Source: SURF-13 sp041695325
Lineage (GTDB): Bacteria > Pseudomonadota > Gammaproteobacteria > SURF-13
Direction: 5' to 3'
Assembly (NCBI GenBank): GCA_041695325.1
Contig: JBGFRC010000044.1
Location: 1-64,000 of the forward strand
Length of the DNA: 64,000 nt
Shown here: positions 49,309-57,107 of the stretch, piece after piece
How the letters are laid out: each line of letters starts with the position of its first letter
How positions within the stretch are numbered: the first letter of the stretch is position 1
Notes under the pieces: model-generated
Seen by the model: only the letters and a program-made list of their open reading frames with translations
Told to the model about the DNA's origin: nothing
The model's database searches: none
Made by a program: the position numbers and the translations under genes

Positions 49309-50049
49309 TCAAATAAGCGGTATGACGTGTTCCAGCAACAGGCGCACCTTGTCCATCCCGGCCTTGATGTGCTGCTCGATCTCGGCCATGGTGATGTCGC
49401 CGGGTCCGCGTCCCGCCGCCATGTTTACCACCAGCGCGCAGGCGGCATACTCCAGATCGAGCTCGCGCGCGAGTGCGGCCTCCGGCATGCCGGTCATGCC
49501 CACGATGTCGCAGCCGTCGCGTTCCATGCGGTCTATCTCGGCGGCGGTTTCCAGGCGCGGACCGGGGGTGGCGCCGTACACCCCGCGCTCGAGACAGGCC
49601 AGTCCCGCCTTGTTGCAACCCTCGATCAGCTTCTTGCGCAGGCCTTCGCTGTAAGGGTGGGTAAAGTCTACGTGCTTGACGCCGCTTTCCTTGCCTTCAA
49701 AGAAGCTGTGGCAGCGGCCCCAGGTGTAGTCCACGATTTGATGCGGAATGATCAGGCTCTCCGGCGTGAGATCGCGGCGTATGCCGCCCACCGCCGCCAC
49801 CGCGATGATTTTTTGCGCGCCGATCTGTTTCAATACCCACAGATTGGCGCGGTAGTTGATCATGTGCGGCGGGATGGTGTGCCCCGGCCCGTGACGCGGC
49901 AGAAACACCACCTTTTTGCCGGACAGCAAGCCGTGGGTGAGCGGCGCGGACGGCTCTCCGTAAGGGGTGTGCATCACCTCGCGCTGGCTAATCGTGAGGT
50001 TCTTGAGCGAGGTGAGACCGGTGCCGCCGATGATCGCAAGTTCCGACAT
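49309..50049 (-). CDS. mtnP: S-methyl-5'-thioinosine / methylthioadenosine phosphorylase
   Basis: A 246-residue purine nucleoside phosphorylase of the MTAP/MTIP type: LAIIGGTGL, FLPRHGPGHTIPPHMINYRANLW, and GVYGATPGPRLETAAEIDRM then DIVGMTGMPEAALAREL. Works in methylthioadenosine salvage. The hpt gene next door suggests that released hypoxanthine (MTIP route) is recycled; this is inference. Confidence 0.92.
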   Translation of the reverse strand: MSELAIIGGTGLTSLKNLTISQREVMHTPYGEPSAPLTHGLLSGKKVVFLPRHGPGHTIPPHMINYRANLWVLKQIGAQKIIAVAAVGGIRRDLTPESLIIPHQIVDYTWGRCHSFFEGKESGVKHVDFTHPYSEGLRKKLIEGCNKAGLACLERGVYGATPGPRLETAAEIDRMERDGCDIVGMTGMPEAALARELDLEYAACALVVNMAAGRGPGDITMAEIEQHIKAGMDKVRLLLEHVIPLI

Positions 50050-50604
50050 TTATTTTTTCTCCTGTGCGGCGTAAATGCCGGGCAGATTGCGCCAATACTC
50101 CTTGTAATCCATGCCGTAACCGAACACGTAACGATCCGGCACGGTGAGTCCGACAAAATCCGCACGCAACCCGTTCTTGCGCTCGCGCTGCCTCTCTATC
50201 AATACCGCGCTGTACGCGGCACGCGCGCCGGCGTCTTTGCAATGTTTGACAAGCGCGGACAGGGTCACGCCTTCGTCCAGGATGTCGTCTATCAATAATA
50301 TCTCGCGGTTGGCCAGCGCGTGGCTTGGCTTCACCAGCCACTTCAATCTCCCGCCCTGCGTATTACCGGCGTAGCGCGTGGCGTGCAGATAGTCTATCTG
50401 CAACGGGAAGTCAAGGCGCATGACCAGGCGCGCGGCGGCGATCAGGCCGCCGGTCATCACGCACACTACCAGGGGGTTGCGATCCTTGAGCCTCGCGCTG
50501 ATCTCCTGCGCCATGCGCGCGAGCGCCGCTTCCACTTGCTGCTCCGAATAAAGCAGCTCGGCCCGGCTCTTGGCCTGCTCTGCTTCCTGGACGGTGATGG
50601 GCAT
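50050..50604 (-). CDS. hpt: Hypoxanthine(-guanine) phosphoribosyltransferase
   Basis: A 184-residue type I PRTase. The PRPP-binding loop is ILLIDDILDEGVTLSAL, and a pyrophosphate loop lies at VVCVMTGGLIAAARLV. Salvages hypoxanthine to IMP. It is adjacent to mtnP and nagZ, a common gammaproteobacterial grouping. Start ATG at 50604. Confidence 0.93.
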   Translation of the reverse strand: MPITVQEAEQAKSRAELLYSEQQVEAALARMAQEISARLKDRNPLVVCVMTGGLIAAARLVMRLDFPLQIDYLHATRYAGNTQGGRLKWLVKPSHALANREILLIDDILDEGVTLSALVKHCKDAGARAAYSAVLIERQRERKNGLRADFVGLTVPDRYVFGYGMDYKEYWRNLPGIYAAQEKK

Positions 50605-50631
50605 GGGGTGGTCTTTGTGAGAAACGGGCGA

Positions 50632-51681
50632 TTATAAAAGGGGCAGCGTACCCGTGTCAGCATCGGCGAAGGCGGCCAGCGCCTTCACCGCCTGCCGCCA
50701 GGCGGCGTTTTGGCGCAGCGCGCCGCTGTTCCATGCGCCGCGCCCGTGCATGCGCGCCAGGCGCAGATGGGCGACGGGATCATTGTAATTCTCCAGACTC
50801 TCGATGACTTCCATTGCGCCCGCGCGCTGATTGCACACCAGCACCATGTCGCAACCCGCGTCGAGCGCGGCGCGCGCGCGCTCAGCATAACCGCCCGCCG
50901 GGCTCGCGCCTTCCATGCTGAGGTCGTCGCTGAAGATCACGCCCTGGAAATTGAGCCGCGTGCGCAGTACCTCTTTGAGCCAGAACGCGGAAAAACCCGC
51001 GGGCGCCTCATCCATGGCGGAATAAATCACGTGCGCGGGCATGACGGCGGCAAGCCCGTAGCGTATCATGCGCTCGAACGGCACGATGTCCTCGGCGTAA
51101 ATGTCTTCATAGGATCGCGCGTCCCGCGGAACCGCGGTGTGTGAATCGGCGGCGCAACCGCCGTGGCCGGGAAAGTGCTTGCCGGTTGCCGCCATGCCGG
51201 CGTGCTGCATGCCCGTCATATAGGAATGCGCGAGATCCGCGACGACCTGCGGGTCACGATGAAAGGCGCGATCGCCGATCACTGCGCTTACCCCGCAGTC
51301 CAGATCGAGCACCGGTGCGAAACTGAAATCCACGCCCACTGCGCGCAGCTCGCTCGCCATCACAAAGCCGCACTGCTGCGCGAGATGCTTGGCGCGCTTG
51401 CGATTCTTGTCATAGAGCGTCCCCAGCGGACGCATCGCCGGCAGGGCGGTAAACCCGGCGCGGAAGCGCTGTACACGCCCGCCTTCATGATCCACCGCCA
51501 CCAGCAGGCGCGGCTCGCGCAGGCCGTGGATCTCGCCGACCAGCGCCGTTACCTGTTCGGGGGAGTGATAGTTGCGCGTGAACAGGATCACGCCGCCCAC
51601 CGCCGGATGGCGCAGCAGGTCGCGCTCTTCGGCGCTCAACTCCAGGCCGCTTAAATCCAGCATCACGGGACCCAATGACAT
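50632..51681 (-). CDS. nagZ: Beta-N-acetylhexosaminidase NagZ
   Basis: A 349-residue GH3 enzyme of cell-wall recycling that removes GlcNAc from anhydromuropeptides in the cytoplasm. The signature is KHFPGHGGCAADSHTAVP, containing the His-Asp catalytic loop, and IFSDDLSMEGA with the nucleophile Asp. No signal peptide. It is 3 nt from the L,D-transpeptidase gene, placing two murein genes together. Confidence 0.95.
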   Translation of the reverse strand: MSLGPVMLDLSGLELSAEERDLLRHPAVGGVILFTRNYHSPEQVTALVGEIHGLREPRLLVAVDHEGGRVQRFRAGFTALPAMRPLGTLYDKNRKRAKHLAQQCGFVMASELRAVGVDFSFAPVLDLDCGVSAVIGDRAFHRDPQVVADLAHSYMTGMQHAGMAATGKHFPGHGGCAADSHTAVPRDARSYEDIYAEDIVPFERMIRYGLAAVMPAHVIYSAMDEAPAGFSAFWLKEVLRTRLNFQGVIFSDDLSMEGASPAGGYAERARAALDAGCDMVLVCNQRAGAMEVIESLENYNDPVAHLRLARMHGRGAWNSGALRQNAAWRQAVKALAAFADADTGTLPLL

Positions 51682-51684
51682 GCC

Positions 51685-52167
51685 CTACTCCACAATCAGC
51701 ACGCGCGTGCCGGCGGCGACGCAATCGAACAGGGCGACAATCTCGCTGTTGCGCATCTTCACGCAACCGTGCGAGCCGGGCACGCCCATCGCATCTTCAT
51801 CGGGGCAGCCATGAATATAGATATAGCGCCGCATCGTATCCACCCGGCCCAGGCGATTCTTGCCCAACTCGGCGCCGCTCAGCCATAAGATGCGCGTGAG
51901 TATCCAGTCGCGCTGTGGAAATTTCTTGTGCAACTCCGGCGTGTAAATCTCGCCCGTGGGGCGGCGTTCGACAAACACCGTGTTCACTGGGCAGCCCGCG
52001 CCGATTCTGGCGCGGACCACGTGCCAGCCGCGCGGCGTGCATTCGCTGCCGGCGATTTCACCCACGCCTTTTTTCGCCGTGCTCACCGCCACGTCCATGA
52101 CCATCCTGCCGTTCTCATACAGGCGCAGGCGCTGCTCCGCCACGCTGATTTCCACATGCCGCGTCAC
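51685..52167 (-). CDS. L,D-transpeptidase (YkuD domain)
   Basis: From a GTG at 52167 (GTGA overlap with cysG) the product has 160 residues: VEISVAEQRLRLYENGRMV, then the YkuD active site IYIHGCPDEDAMGVPGSHGC followed by VKMRN with the catalytic Cys (SHGCVKM). No obvious signal peptide is seen, so either export is unusual or the enzyme belongs to the small cytoplasmic-looking YkuD group. It makes or remodels 3-3 crosslinks or anchors lipoprotein to murein. Confidence 0.88.
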   Translation of the reverse strand: MTRHVEISVAEQRLRLYENGRMVMDVAVSTAKKGVGEIAGSECTPRGWHVVRARIGAGCPVNTVFVERRPTGEIYTPELHKKFPQRDWILTRILWLSGAELGKNRLGRVDTMRRYIYIHGCPDEDAMGVPGSHGCVKMRNSEIVALFDCVAAGTRVLIVE

Positions 52168-53573
52168 GGCGGCGCAAACCAGGCGAGCTTGTGATGCAGG
52201 CGCACCACTTCGCCGATGATAATCAGCGTGGGCGCGTGCACCTCGTTCCGCCGCACGATGTCCGGCAGGGTAGTGAGCGTGCCGATCAGCACGCGCTGGC
52301 CGTGCGTCGTGCCCTGCTGCACCAGCGCGGCGGGCGTCGCGGGAGGCATCCCGTGCGCGATAAGCTCGCGGCACAGCACGTCCAGGCCGAGCAGGCCCAT
52401 GTACACCACCACGGTCTGCTGCGGCTGCACCAGCGCGTTCCAGTTCAAATCCATGCCGCCGTTCCCTCGCCGGGGATCAGGACAGGCCTTAAGATGACCG
52501 GTGACGAACACGCACGACTGGGCGTAATCGCGGTGCGTAAGCGGAATGCCAGCGTAAGCCGCGCAACCCGAGGCAGCGGTAATGCCCGGCACCACCTGAA
52601 ACGGAATGCCCTGTTCGGCCAGGGTATCAATCTCCTCGCCGCCGCGTCCGAAGATGAACGGGTCGCCCCCCTTCAGACGCAGCACGCGCTTGCCCTGTTG
52701 GGCGTAGCGCACCAGCATCTCATTGATCTTTTCCTGGCGCGCCGTGTGCTGCATGGCCTTCTTGCCGACGTAGATGCGTTCCGCCTCGGCGCGCACCAGG
52801 TTCAATATCTGCTCCGGTATCAACCGGTCATAGAGCACCACGTCCGCCTGCTGCATCAAACGCAGCGCACGGAAGGTGAGCAGATCGGGGTCGCCCGGCC
52901 CCGCGCCGACCAGATAGACCTCTCCGTTCGCGTCCGCGCCCGCGCCGCTCTCCAGCGCGGATTGCAACGCGGCGTGCGCGGCTTGCTCCCGGCCGTTCAG
53001 CACGCGCTCCGCGATAGGGCCTTGCAAAACGCTTTCCCAGAAACGGCGGCGTTGATCCGGCTTTGTAAAACGCTGTTTGACCTGGGCGCGAAACTCGACC
53101 GCGAGCGCGGCCAGCCGCCCGTACGCCGCCGGAATCAGGGTCTCCAGCCGCGCGCGCAACAGGCGCGTGAGCACGGGCGCCGCCCCCCCGGACGACACCG
53201 CAATCAGCACCGGCGCACGATCCACGATGGAGGGCATGATAAAGGTGCACAAGGCAGGGTTGTCCACTACGTTAACCGGGATGTTTTTTTGCCCCGCCAG
53301 CTCCGCTACGCGTTGATTGACCGCGTGATCGTCCGTCGCGGCAACCACCAATGCACAGCCGTCCAGGTCCTGTGCGCTGAATTCCCGCGCGCGATGGATG
53401 ATTTTGCCCTGCGCCGCCAATTCCCGCAGCGAGGAACCGAGCACCGGGGCTGACACGCTGACGCGCGCGCCGGCGCGCAACAACAACCGCGCCTTGCGCG
53501 CGGCCACCTCGCCGCCGCCCGCGATCAGGCACGGCTTGTCCTTGATGTCCAGAAAAACCGGCAGGAAGTCCAT
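52164..53573 (-). CDS. cysG: Siroheme synthase (multifunctional)
   Basis: A 469-residue fusion. The N-terminal CysG(B) precorrin-2 dehydrogenase/ferrochelatase has MDFLPVFLDIKDKPCLIAGGGEVAARKA. The C-terminal CysG(A) uroporphyrinogen-III methyltransferase has GEVYLVGAGPGDPDLLTFRALRLMQ, then RLKGGDPFIFGRGGEE and YMGL. Makes siroheme for assimilatory sulfite and nitrite reductases, which fits the nitrate uptake operon downstream in the window. Normal full length. Confidence 0.97.
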   Translation of the reverse strand: MDFLPVFLDIKDKPCLIAGGGEVAARKARLLLRAGARVSVSAPVLGSSLRELAAQGKIIHRAREFSAQDLDGCALVVAATDDHAVNQRVAELAGQKNIPVNVVDNPALCTFIMPSIVDRAPVLIAVSSGGAAPVLTRLLRARLETLIPAAYGRLAALAVEFRAQVKQRFTKPDQRRRFWESVLQGPIAERVLNGREQAAHAALQSALESGAGADANGEVYLVGAGPGDPDLLTFRALRLMQQADVVLYDRLIPEQILNLVRAEAERIYVGKKAMQHTARQEKINEMLVRYAQQGKRVLRLKGGDPFIFGRGGEEIDTLAEQGIPFQVVPGITAASGCAAYAGIPLTHRDYAQSCVFVTGHLKACPDPRRGNGGMDLNWNALVQPQQTVVVYMGLLGLDVLCRELIAHGMPPATPAALVQQGTTHGQRVLIGTLTTLPDIVRRNEVHAPTLIIIGEVVRLHHKLAWFAPP

Positions 53574-53585
53574 AAAAAAGGGTTG

Positions 53586-53855
53586 TTACCGGGTTTCAAA
53601 CCCGCTGATGTCCAGCCTCTGCATAGGCTCGGCGCGCACCCCGGTCACGCGCGCCCGGGGCGGCCCCTGTCCCAGCCACTCTTGCAGCGCCTTCAGTCCG
53701 GCTTCCTCGCCGCAGGCCACCACTTCCACGCTCCCGTCCGGCAAATTGCACGCCCAGCCGGTCAGGCCGAGCGCCAGCGCCTCTTTGCGCGTCGAGGCGC
53801 GGAAGAACACGCCCTGCACCTCTCCCGACACCCGATAACGCATGCAGACTTTCAT
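53586..53855 (-). CDS. acyP: Acylphosphatase
   Basis: An 89-residue enzyme: CMRYRVSGEVQGVFFRASTRKEALALGLTGWACNLPDGSVEV matches the acylphosphatase signature, with the catalytic Arg in FFRA and Asn in GWACNLPDG. Hydrolyses acyl phosphates. It is 12 nt from cysG. Confidence 0.95.
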   Translation of the reverse strand: MKVCMRYRVSGEVQGVFFRASTRKEALALGLTGWACNLPDGSVEVVACGEEAGLKALQEWLGQGPPRARVTGVRAEPMQRLDISGFETR

Positions 53856-53881
53856 CCCGCAACAGGCGCAGACATCGCTGT

Positions 53882-54376
53882 CTATTCGACAAAGACCTTA
53901 GACTCGCGCGCGCCGGAGTGAGAGCGGATAAAATCCTCGATCATCGCCGCCGATAATCTGCCGAGGTGCGAGGCCGCGACCTCGCCTTGGGGCGTAATCA
54001 GATAGCTGGTGGGAAATCCCGGTATCGGGCCCAGGGGTGATTGATAATTCACGCTGGCGCGCAACACCGGATAGCTCAAGAAATGATCGTCGGCGAACTC
54101 GCGCAATGTTTTAGCGTCCATCCCCTCCATGTTGACGCCGAGCACCACGGCGTCTTTATCCTTATGCCGGTCATGAAACGCGGAAAGCTCCGGCATTTCG
54201 TCCAGACACGGATTGCAGTCGCTCACCCAATAGTTCACCACCACCCACTTGCCGCGGTAATCGGACAGTGTGTGATTAACGCCTTGGGCGTCAGGTAGGG
54301 TAAAATCCTGGGCCGGGGCCGCGCCGCTGCCCGCCATGAATAACCACAACCCTATTATGCCGATGGACCTGCGCAC
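53882..54376 (-). CDS. TlpA/ResA-like thioredoxin
   Basis: A 164-residue periplasmic protein with an N-terminal signal segment (MRRSIGIIGLWLFMAGSGAAPA). The active-site motif is WVSDCNPCLDEMPEL (C-x-x-C as CNPC) and the cis-Pro region IPGFPTSYLI. Likely a reductant for thiols in cytochrome c or envelope maturation. It is divergent from aspA, 36 bp away. Confidence 0.9.
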   Translation of the reverse strand: MRRSIGIIGLWLFMAGSGAAPAQDFTLPDAQGVNHTLSDYRGKWVVVNYWVSDCNPCLDEMPELSAFHDRHKDKDAVVLGVNMEGMDAKTLREFADDHFLSYPVLRASVNYQSPLGPIPGFPTSYLITPQGEVAASHLGRLSAAMIEDFIRSHSGARESKVFVE

Positions 54377-54412
54377 GGTGACACCTCAGATTCCTGGTTT
54401 GCCGAGAGGACA

Positions 54413-55810
54413 ATGAATAATAACAGTTTTCGCATTGAGAGAGACAGCCTGGGCGAGTTCCAGGTTCCGCGCGAGGCGTGGTACGGCATCCAGACCGCGC
54501 GCGCGCTGGCCAACTTCCCCATCAGCGGCCGCGGTCCCGACCGCGATTTCATCCTGACCCAGGTGCGCATCAAGCGTGCCGCGGCCGCAGCCAATCAACA
54601 GTGCGGCGTGCTGGAGGGGCATCTGGCGCAAGCCATCATCGCCGCCTGCGATGAGATACTCGCGGGCAGGTATCTCGATCAGTTTGTGGTGGATCGCTTC
54701 CAGGCCGGTGCAGGCACCAGCCACAACATGAACGCAAACGAGGTGATCGCCAACCTCGCCAACGCCGCGCTGGGTGGCGAACGCGGCGCCTACCAGCCCA
54801 TCCATCCCAACGACCACGTCAACCTGGGGCAGAGCACCAACGACACCATCCCGACGGCAATCCGCCTCGCCGCGCTCGCCAAGCTGCCGCGCCTCGTCGC
54901 TGCGGTGCGCGCCATGGCCGGAGAATTTTCACGCCTGGGCGAGCAGGAAAAAGACACGGTAAAAAGCGGACGCACGCATCTGCAAGACGCCGTGCCCACC
55001 ACCCTGGGACGCGAATTCAACGCCTATGCCTGGACGTTACAGCGCTGCCTGACGCGCCTCGAAGAAACACGCGCACCGTTGTGCGAGATCGGACTGGGGG
55101 GGACGGCAGCTGGCACCGGCCTTAACGCCGCGCCTGGCTACGCCGAAAAGGCGGCAATCGAACTCGCGCGCCTGACCGGCGAGCCGATCTGCCCGGCGCG
55201 CGATCTCGCCGCGCAGATGCAGTCCATGCTCGACCTGCAAAACTTGAGCAACGCCGTGCGCGCGCTCGCGCTGGAGCTCACCCGCATCAGCAACGATTTG
55301 CGCCTGCTCGCCTCCGGCCCGCGCACCGGGATCGGCGAGATCATCCCGCCAGCGGTGCAGCCCGGCTCCAGCATCATGCCGGGCAAGGTGAATCCGGTCA
55401 TGTTCGAGATGCTAAACCAGGTGTGTTATCAAGCGCAGGGACAGGATCACGCCATCGCCCTCATGACCCAGGCCGGACAATTGGAGCTGAACGTGATGAT
55501 GCCCGCGCTCGGCTCGGCGCTGTTCGACATGATGGAGTGGCTGACCCACGCCGTTCACGCCGCAACGGAGTATGGGCTCAAGGGCTTAAAGGTAGATCGC
55601 GAACGCTGCAAGGAATTCCTGCACCACAGCGTGGGCCTCGCCACCCTGCTCAATCCGCGCATCGGCTACACTAACGCGGCCAAAATCGCGCAGGAGTCGG
55701 AAAAAACCGGCAAACCGGTGCGCGACATCGTGGCCGAACACGGCCTGATGACGCGCGAAGAATTCGACGCGCTGGTGCTAAAGGCCGCACGCGACGGGCC
55801 AACCGGCTAA
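54413..55810 (+). CDS. aspA: Aspartate ammonia-lyase (fumarase/aspartase superfamily)
   Basis: A 465-residue lyase: RIERDSLGEFQVPREAWYGIQTARALANFP, GAGTSHNMNANEVIAN and GSSIMPGKVNPVMFE, the superfamily signature with the catalytic Ser loop. GTSxNMN and the C-terminal LLNPRIGYTNAAKIAQESEKTGKPVR fit aspartase better than class II fumarase. Converts aspartate to fumarate and ammonia. The exact substrate could still be fumarate hydration or another amino acid. Confidence 0.82.
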   Translation: MNNNSFRIERDSLGEFQVPREAWYGIQTARALANFPISGRGPDRDFILTQVRIKRAAAAANQQCGVLEGHLAQAIIAACDEILAGRYLDQFVVDRFQAGAGTSHNMNANEVIANLANAALGGERGAYQPIHPNDHVNLGQSTNDTIPTAIRLAALAKLPRLVAAVRAMAGEFSRLGEQEKDTVKSGRTHLQDAVPTTLGREFNAYAWTLQRCLTRLEETRAPLCEIGLGGTAAGTGLNAAPGYAEKAAIELARLTGEPICPARDLAAQMQSMLDLQNLSNAVRALALELTRISNDLRLLASGPRTGIGEIIPPAVQPGSSIMPGKVNPVMFEMLNQVCYQAQGQDHAIALMTQAGQLELNVMMPALGSALFDMMEWLTHAVHAATEYGLKGLKVDRERCKEFLHHSVGLATLLNPRIGYTNAAKIAQESEKTGKPVRDIVAEHGLMTREEFDALVLKAARDGPTG

Positions 55811-55936
55811 GCCCCGCGGCGTTCTGCACCAAAATGATTCATTTCTCTCCCTGATGCACACAGGATAGTGCGCCGCGCCTTTCCCGCAGCCGCCATCAAT
55901 CCTTTAATTCGCTGAAAGTCCTGTAGTTTTATTGAT

Positions 55937-55952
55937 TGGTACGGGTTTTGCT
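55937..55952 (+). promoter_or_regulatory. Sigma-54 promoter upstream of the nitrate genes
   Basis: TGGTACGGGTTTTGCT matches TGGYACR-N4-TTGCW with correct spacing (GG at 55938-55939, GC at 55950-55951). Transcription would start near 55964, just before a good ribosome site and a 29-codon frame, and run into nasT. It is consistent with NtrC control of nitrate uptake. Confidence 0.75.
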
Positions 55953-55987
55953 AAAGTCTTCCTGACAAGGCTTGACAGGAGACCGGC

Positions 55988-56077
55988 ATGCGCGTCGTAG
56001 TGGTTGTGGAAGATGCGGATTACGCAGAGCCGCTACTTCTCGCCGCCAAAAAATATGCGCAAGCAGGCGCCGGGTGA
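55988..56077 (+). CDS. 29-residue small ORF after the sigma-54 promoter
   Basis: MRVVVVVEDADYAEPLLLAA then KKYAQAGAG, preceded by AGGAGA 5 nt upstream. It may be a leader peptide, or the remaining start of a decayed gene. No family recognised. The following 134 bp hold a perfect 11-bp hairpin (CTCACCCTCTG at 56132-56142 with CAGAGGGTGAG at 56151-56161) before nasT. Confidence 0.45.
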   Translation: MRVVVVVEDADYAEPLLLAAKKYAQAGAG

Positions 56078-56211
56078 AATGGGCGTGCGATGAGTAGTCG
56101 GTTTGATCAGTACGGCGACCAGCGGGCAGCTCTCACCCTCTGCCTCTCCTCAGAGGGTGAGCGCCCCGCGGCTCCCGCCGGAAAATGAGCGGCCGGCCAT
56201 AACAATGGATC

Positions 56212-56790
56212 ATGTTACAAGTCATGATTGTGGACGAAAGCACGGAGCGCGCGGCGATGGTGGCGGAGGCGCTGCGCAACGCCGGTTATGGCGTGGTGGC
56301 GGAGTTGTCAACGTGCGAGAACTTGCAGGCGCGCGTGCTGGAAACGCACCCCGACGTGATCGTGATTGATATGGATTCGCCCGACCGCGACACCCTGGAG
56401 CACATGTGCTGCCTCAGCCGTGAAACGCCGCGGCCGGTGGTGCTGTTCACGCATGATGACGACAATGAAAAGATTCGTACTGCGATGCGCGCCGGGGTGA
56501 GCGCCTATGTGGTGAATGGGCTTAACAGTGAACGGATCAAGCCCATCATTGAGGTTGCCGTCGCCCGGTTTCAGGAATTTCAGGCCTTGCGCGCGGAGCT
56601 GGACGAGGCCAACTCCGCGCTGGCCGAGCGCAAGCTCATCGAACGGGCGAAGGGCCTGGTGATGAAGCAGCGCCAATGCTCCGAGGAAGAAGCTTATCAG
56701 GCGCTGCGCAAGCTGGCCATGTCGCGTAATATGCGCGTGGCGGAGGTGGCGAAAACGGTCATCGCGGCAGCGGAATTATTATTGACTTGA
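56212..56790 (+). CDS. nasT: ANTAR-domain response regulator NasT
   Basis: A 192-residue regulator. A receiver-like N-terminus (VMIVDESTERAAMVAEAL, acceptor Asp in VIVIDMDSPD) is followed by a coiled coil and a C-terminal ANTAR RNA-binding domain (ALAERKLIERAKGLVMKQRQCSEEEAYQALRKLAMSRNMRVAEVAKTV). ANTAR proteins stop termination by binding paired hairpins with A1/G4 hexaloops. Such hairpins lie downstream, before nrtA. The usual partner NasS, a nitrate sensor that sequesters NasT, was not seen in the window. Confidence 0.94.
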   Translation: MLQVMIVDESTERAAMVAEALRNAGYGVVAELSTCENLQARVLETHPDVIVIDMDSPDRDTLEHMCCLSRETPRPVVLFTHDDDNEKIRTAMRAGVSAYVVNGLNSERIKPIIEVAVARFQEFQALRAELDEANSALAERKLIERAKGLVMKQRQCSEEEAYQALRKLAMSRNMRVAEVAKTVIAAAELLLT

Positions 56791-56793
56791 AGT

Positions 56794-56960
56794 AGCAGTT
56801 TGTTGAAAAACGAGTTTTTCAACAAACTGCGGTGCGGTACAGGATTGTACCGCCATTTTTCGAACGCGTTAAGCGTTTGAAAAATGAAGCAAAGCAAAAA
56901 CCGCTCTTTTTGCTTTGCGCGTTGGAAAAGGCCAGGGATGGACTTTTCCAACAAGCTGCT
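56794..56960. repeat. Five-hairpin palindromic element, copy 3
   Basis: Terminal repeats AGCAGTTTGTTG / CAACAAGCTGCT. Hairpins: A GCAGTTTGTTGAAAAA, 16-bp stem with loop CGAG (56795-56830); B GCGGTAC/GTACCGC with a 6-nt loop; C ATTTTTCGAACGC/GCGTTTGAAAAAT; D GCAAAGCAAAAA/TTTTTGCTTTGC; E GTTGGAAAAG/CTTTTCCAAC. Order and lengths match copies 1 and 2, although most stems have different sequences. It lies within the nasT-nrtA leader, upstream of the ANTAR hairpins. Confidence 0.8.
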
Positions 56961-56972
56961 AGCGGTGCCGGC

Positions 56973-57047
56973 CAGCCCAACGGCGGGTTGATTCCGGTGA
57001 AGTAACAACAGGCCAACGCGGGCCTTAAGTGACGGACAACGGCGTCC
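56973..57047 (+). ncRNA. ANTAR-target RNA leader with three A1/G4 hexaloop hairpins
   Basis: Hairpin 1: CAGCCC-AACGGC-GGGTTG (56973-56990). Hairpin 2: AGGCC-AACGCG-GGCCT (57010-57025). Hairpin 3: GGAC-AACGGC-GTCC (57034-57047). Every loop has six bases with A at position 1 and G at position 4, the ANTAR recognition rule. Hairpin 3 shares GCGTCC with the 5' arm of the intrinsic terminator (57042-57088), so the two are mutually exclusive. NasT binding would favour the hairpins and allow read-through into nrtA. Most known ANTAR targets have two hairpins, so the third is unusual. Confidence 0.88.
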
Positions 57048-57088
57048 ATTCTGCGGGAGCAATCCTTGCGGAGTGGGCGCTTTTTTTT
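57042..57088 (+). terminator. Intrinsic terminator in the nrtA leader
   Basis: GCGTCCATTCTGC (57042-57054) pairs over 13 positions, some G-U, with GCGGAGTGGGCGC (57068-57080), loop 13 nt, followed by eight T (57081-57088). It is 19 nt before the nrtA start. This is the switch element controlled by the overlapping hairpin 3. Confidence 0.9.
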
Positions 57089-57107
57089 GACCAAAACGGG
57101 AGCATCC

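Noticed and set aside
54413..55810. Class II fumarase (fumC)
   Set aside because: GTSxNMN and the C-terminal region fit aspartase better, though the superfamily is shared and the point is not settled.
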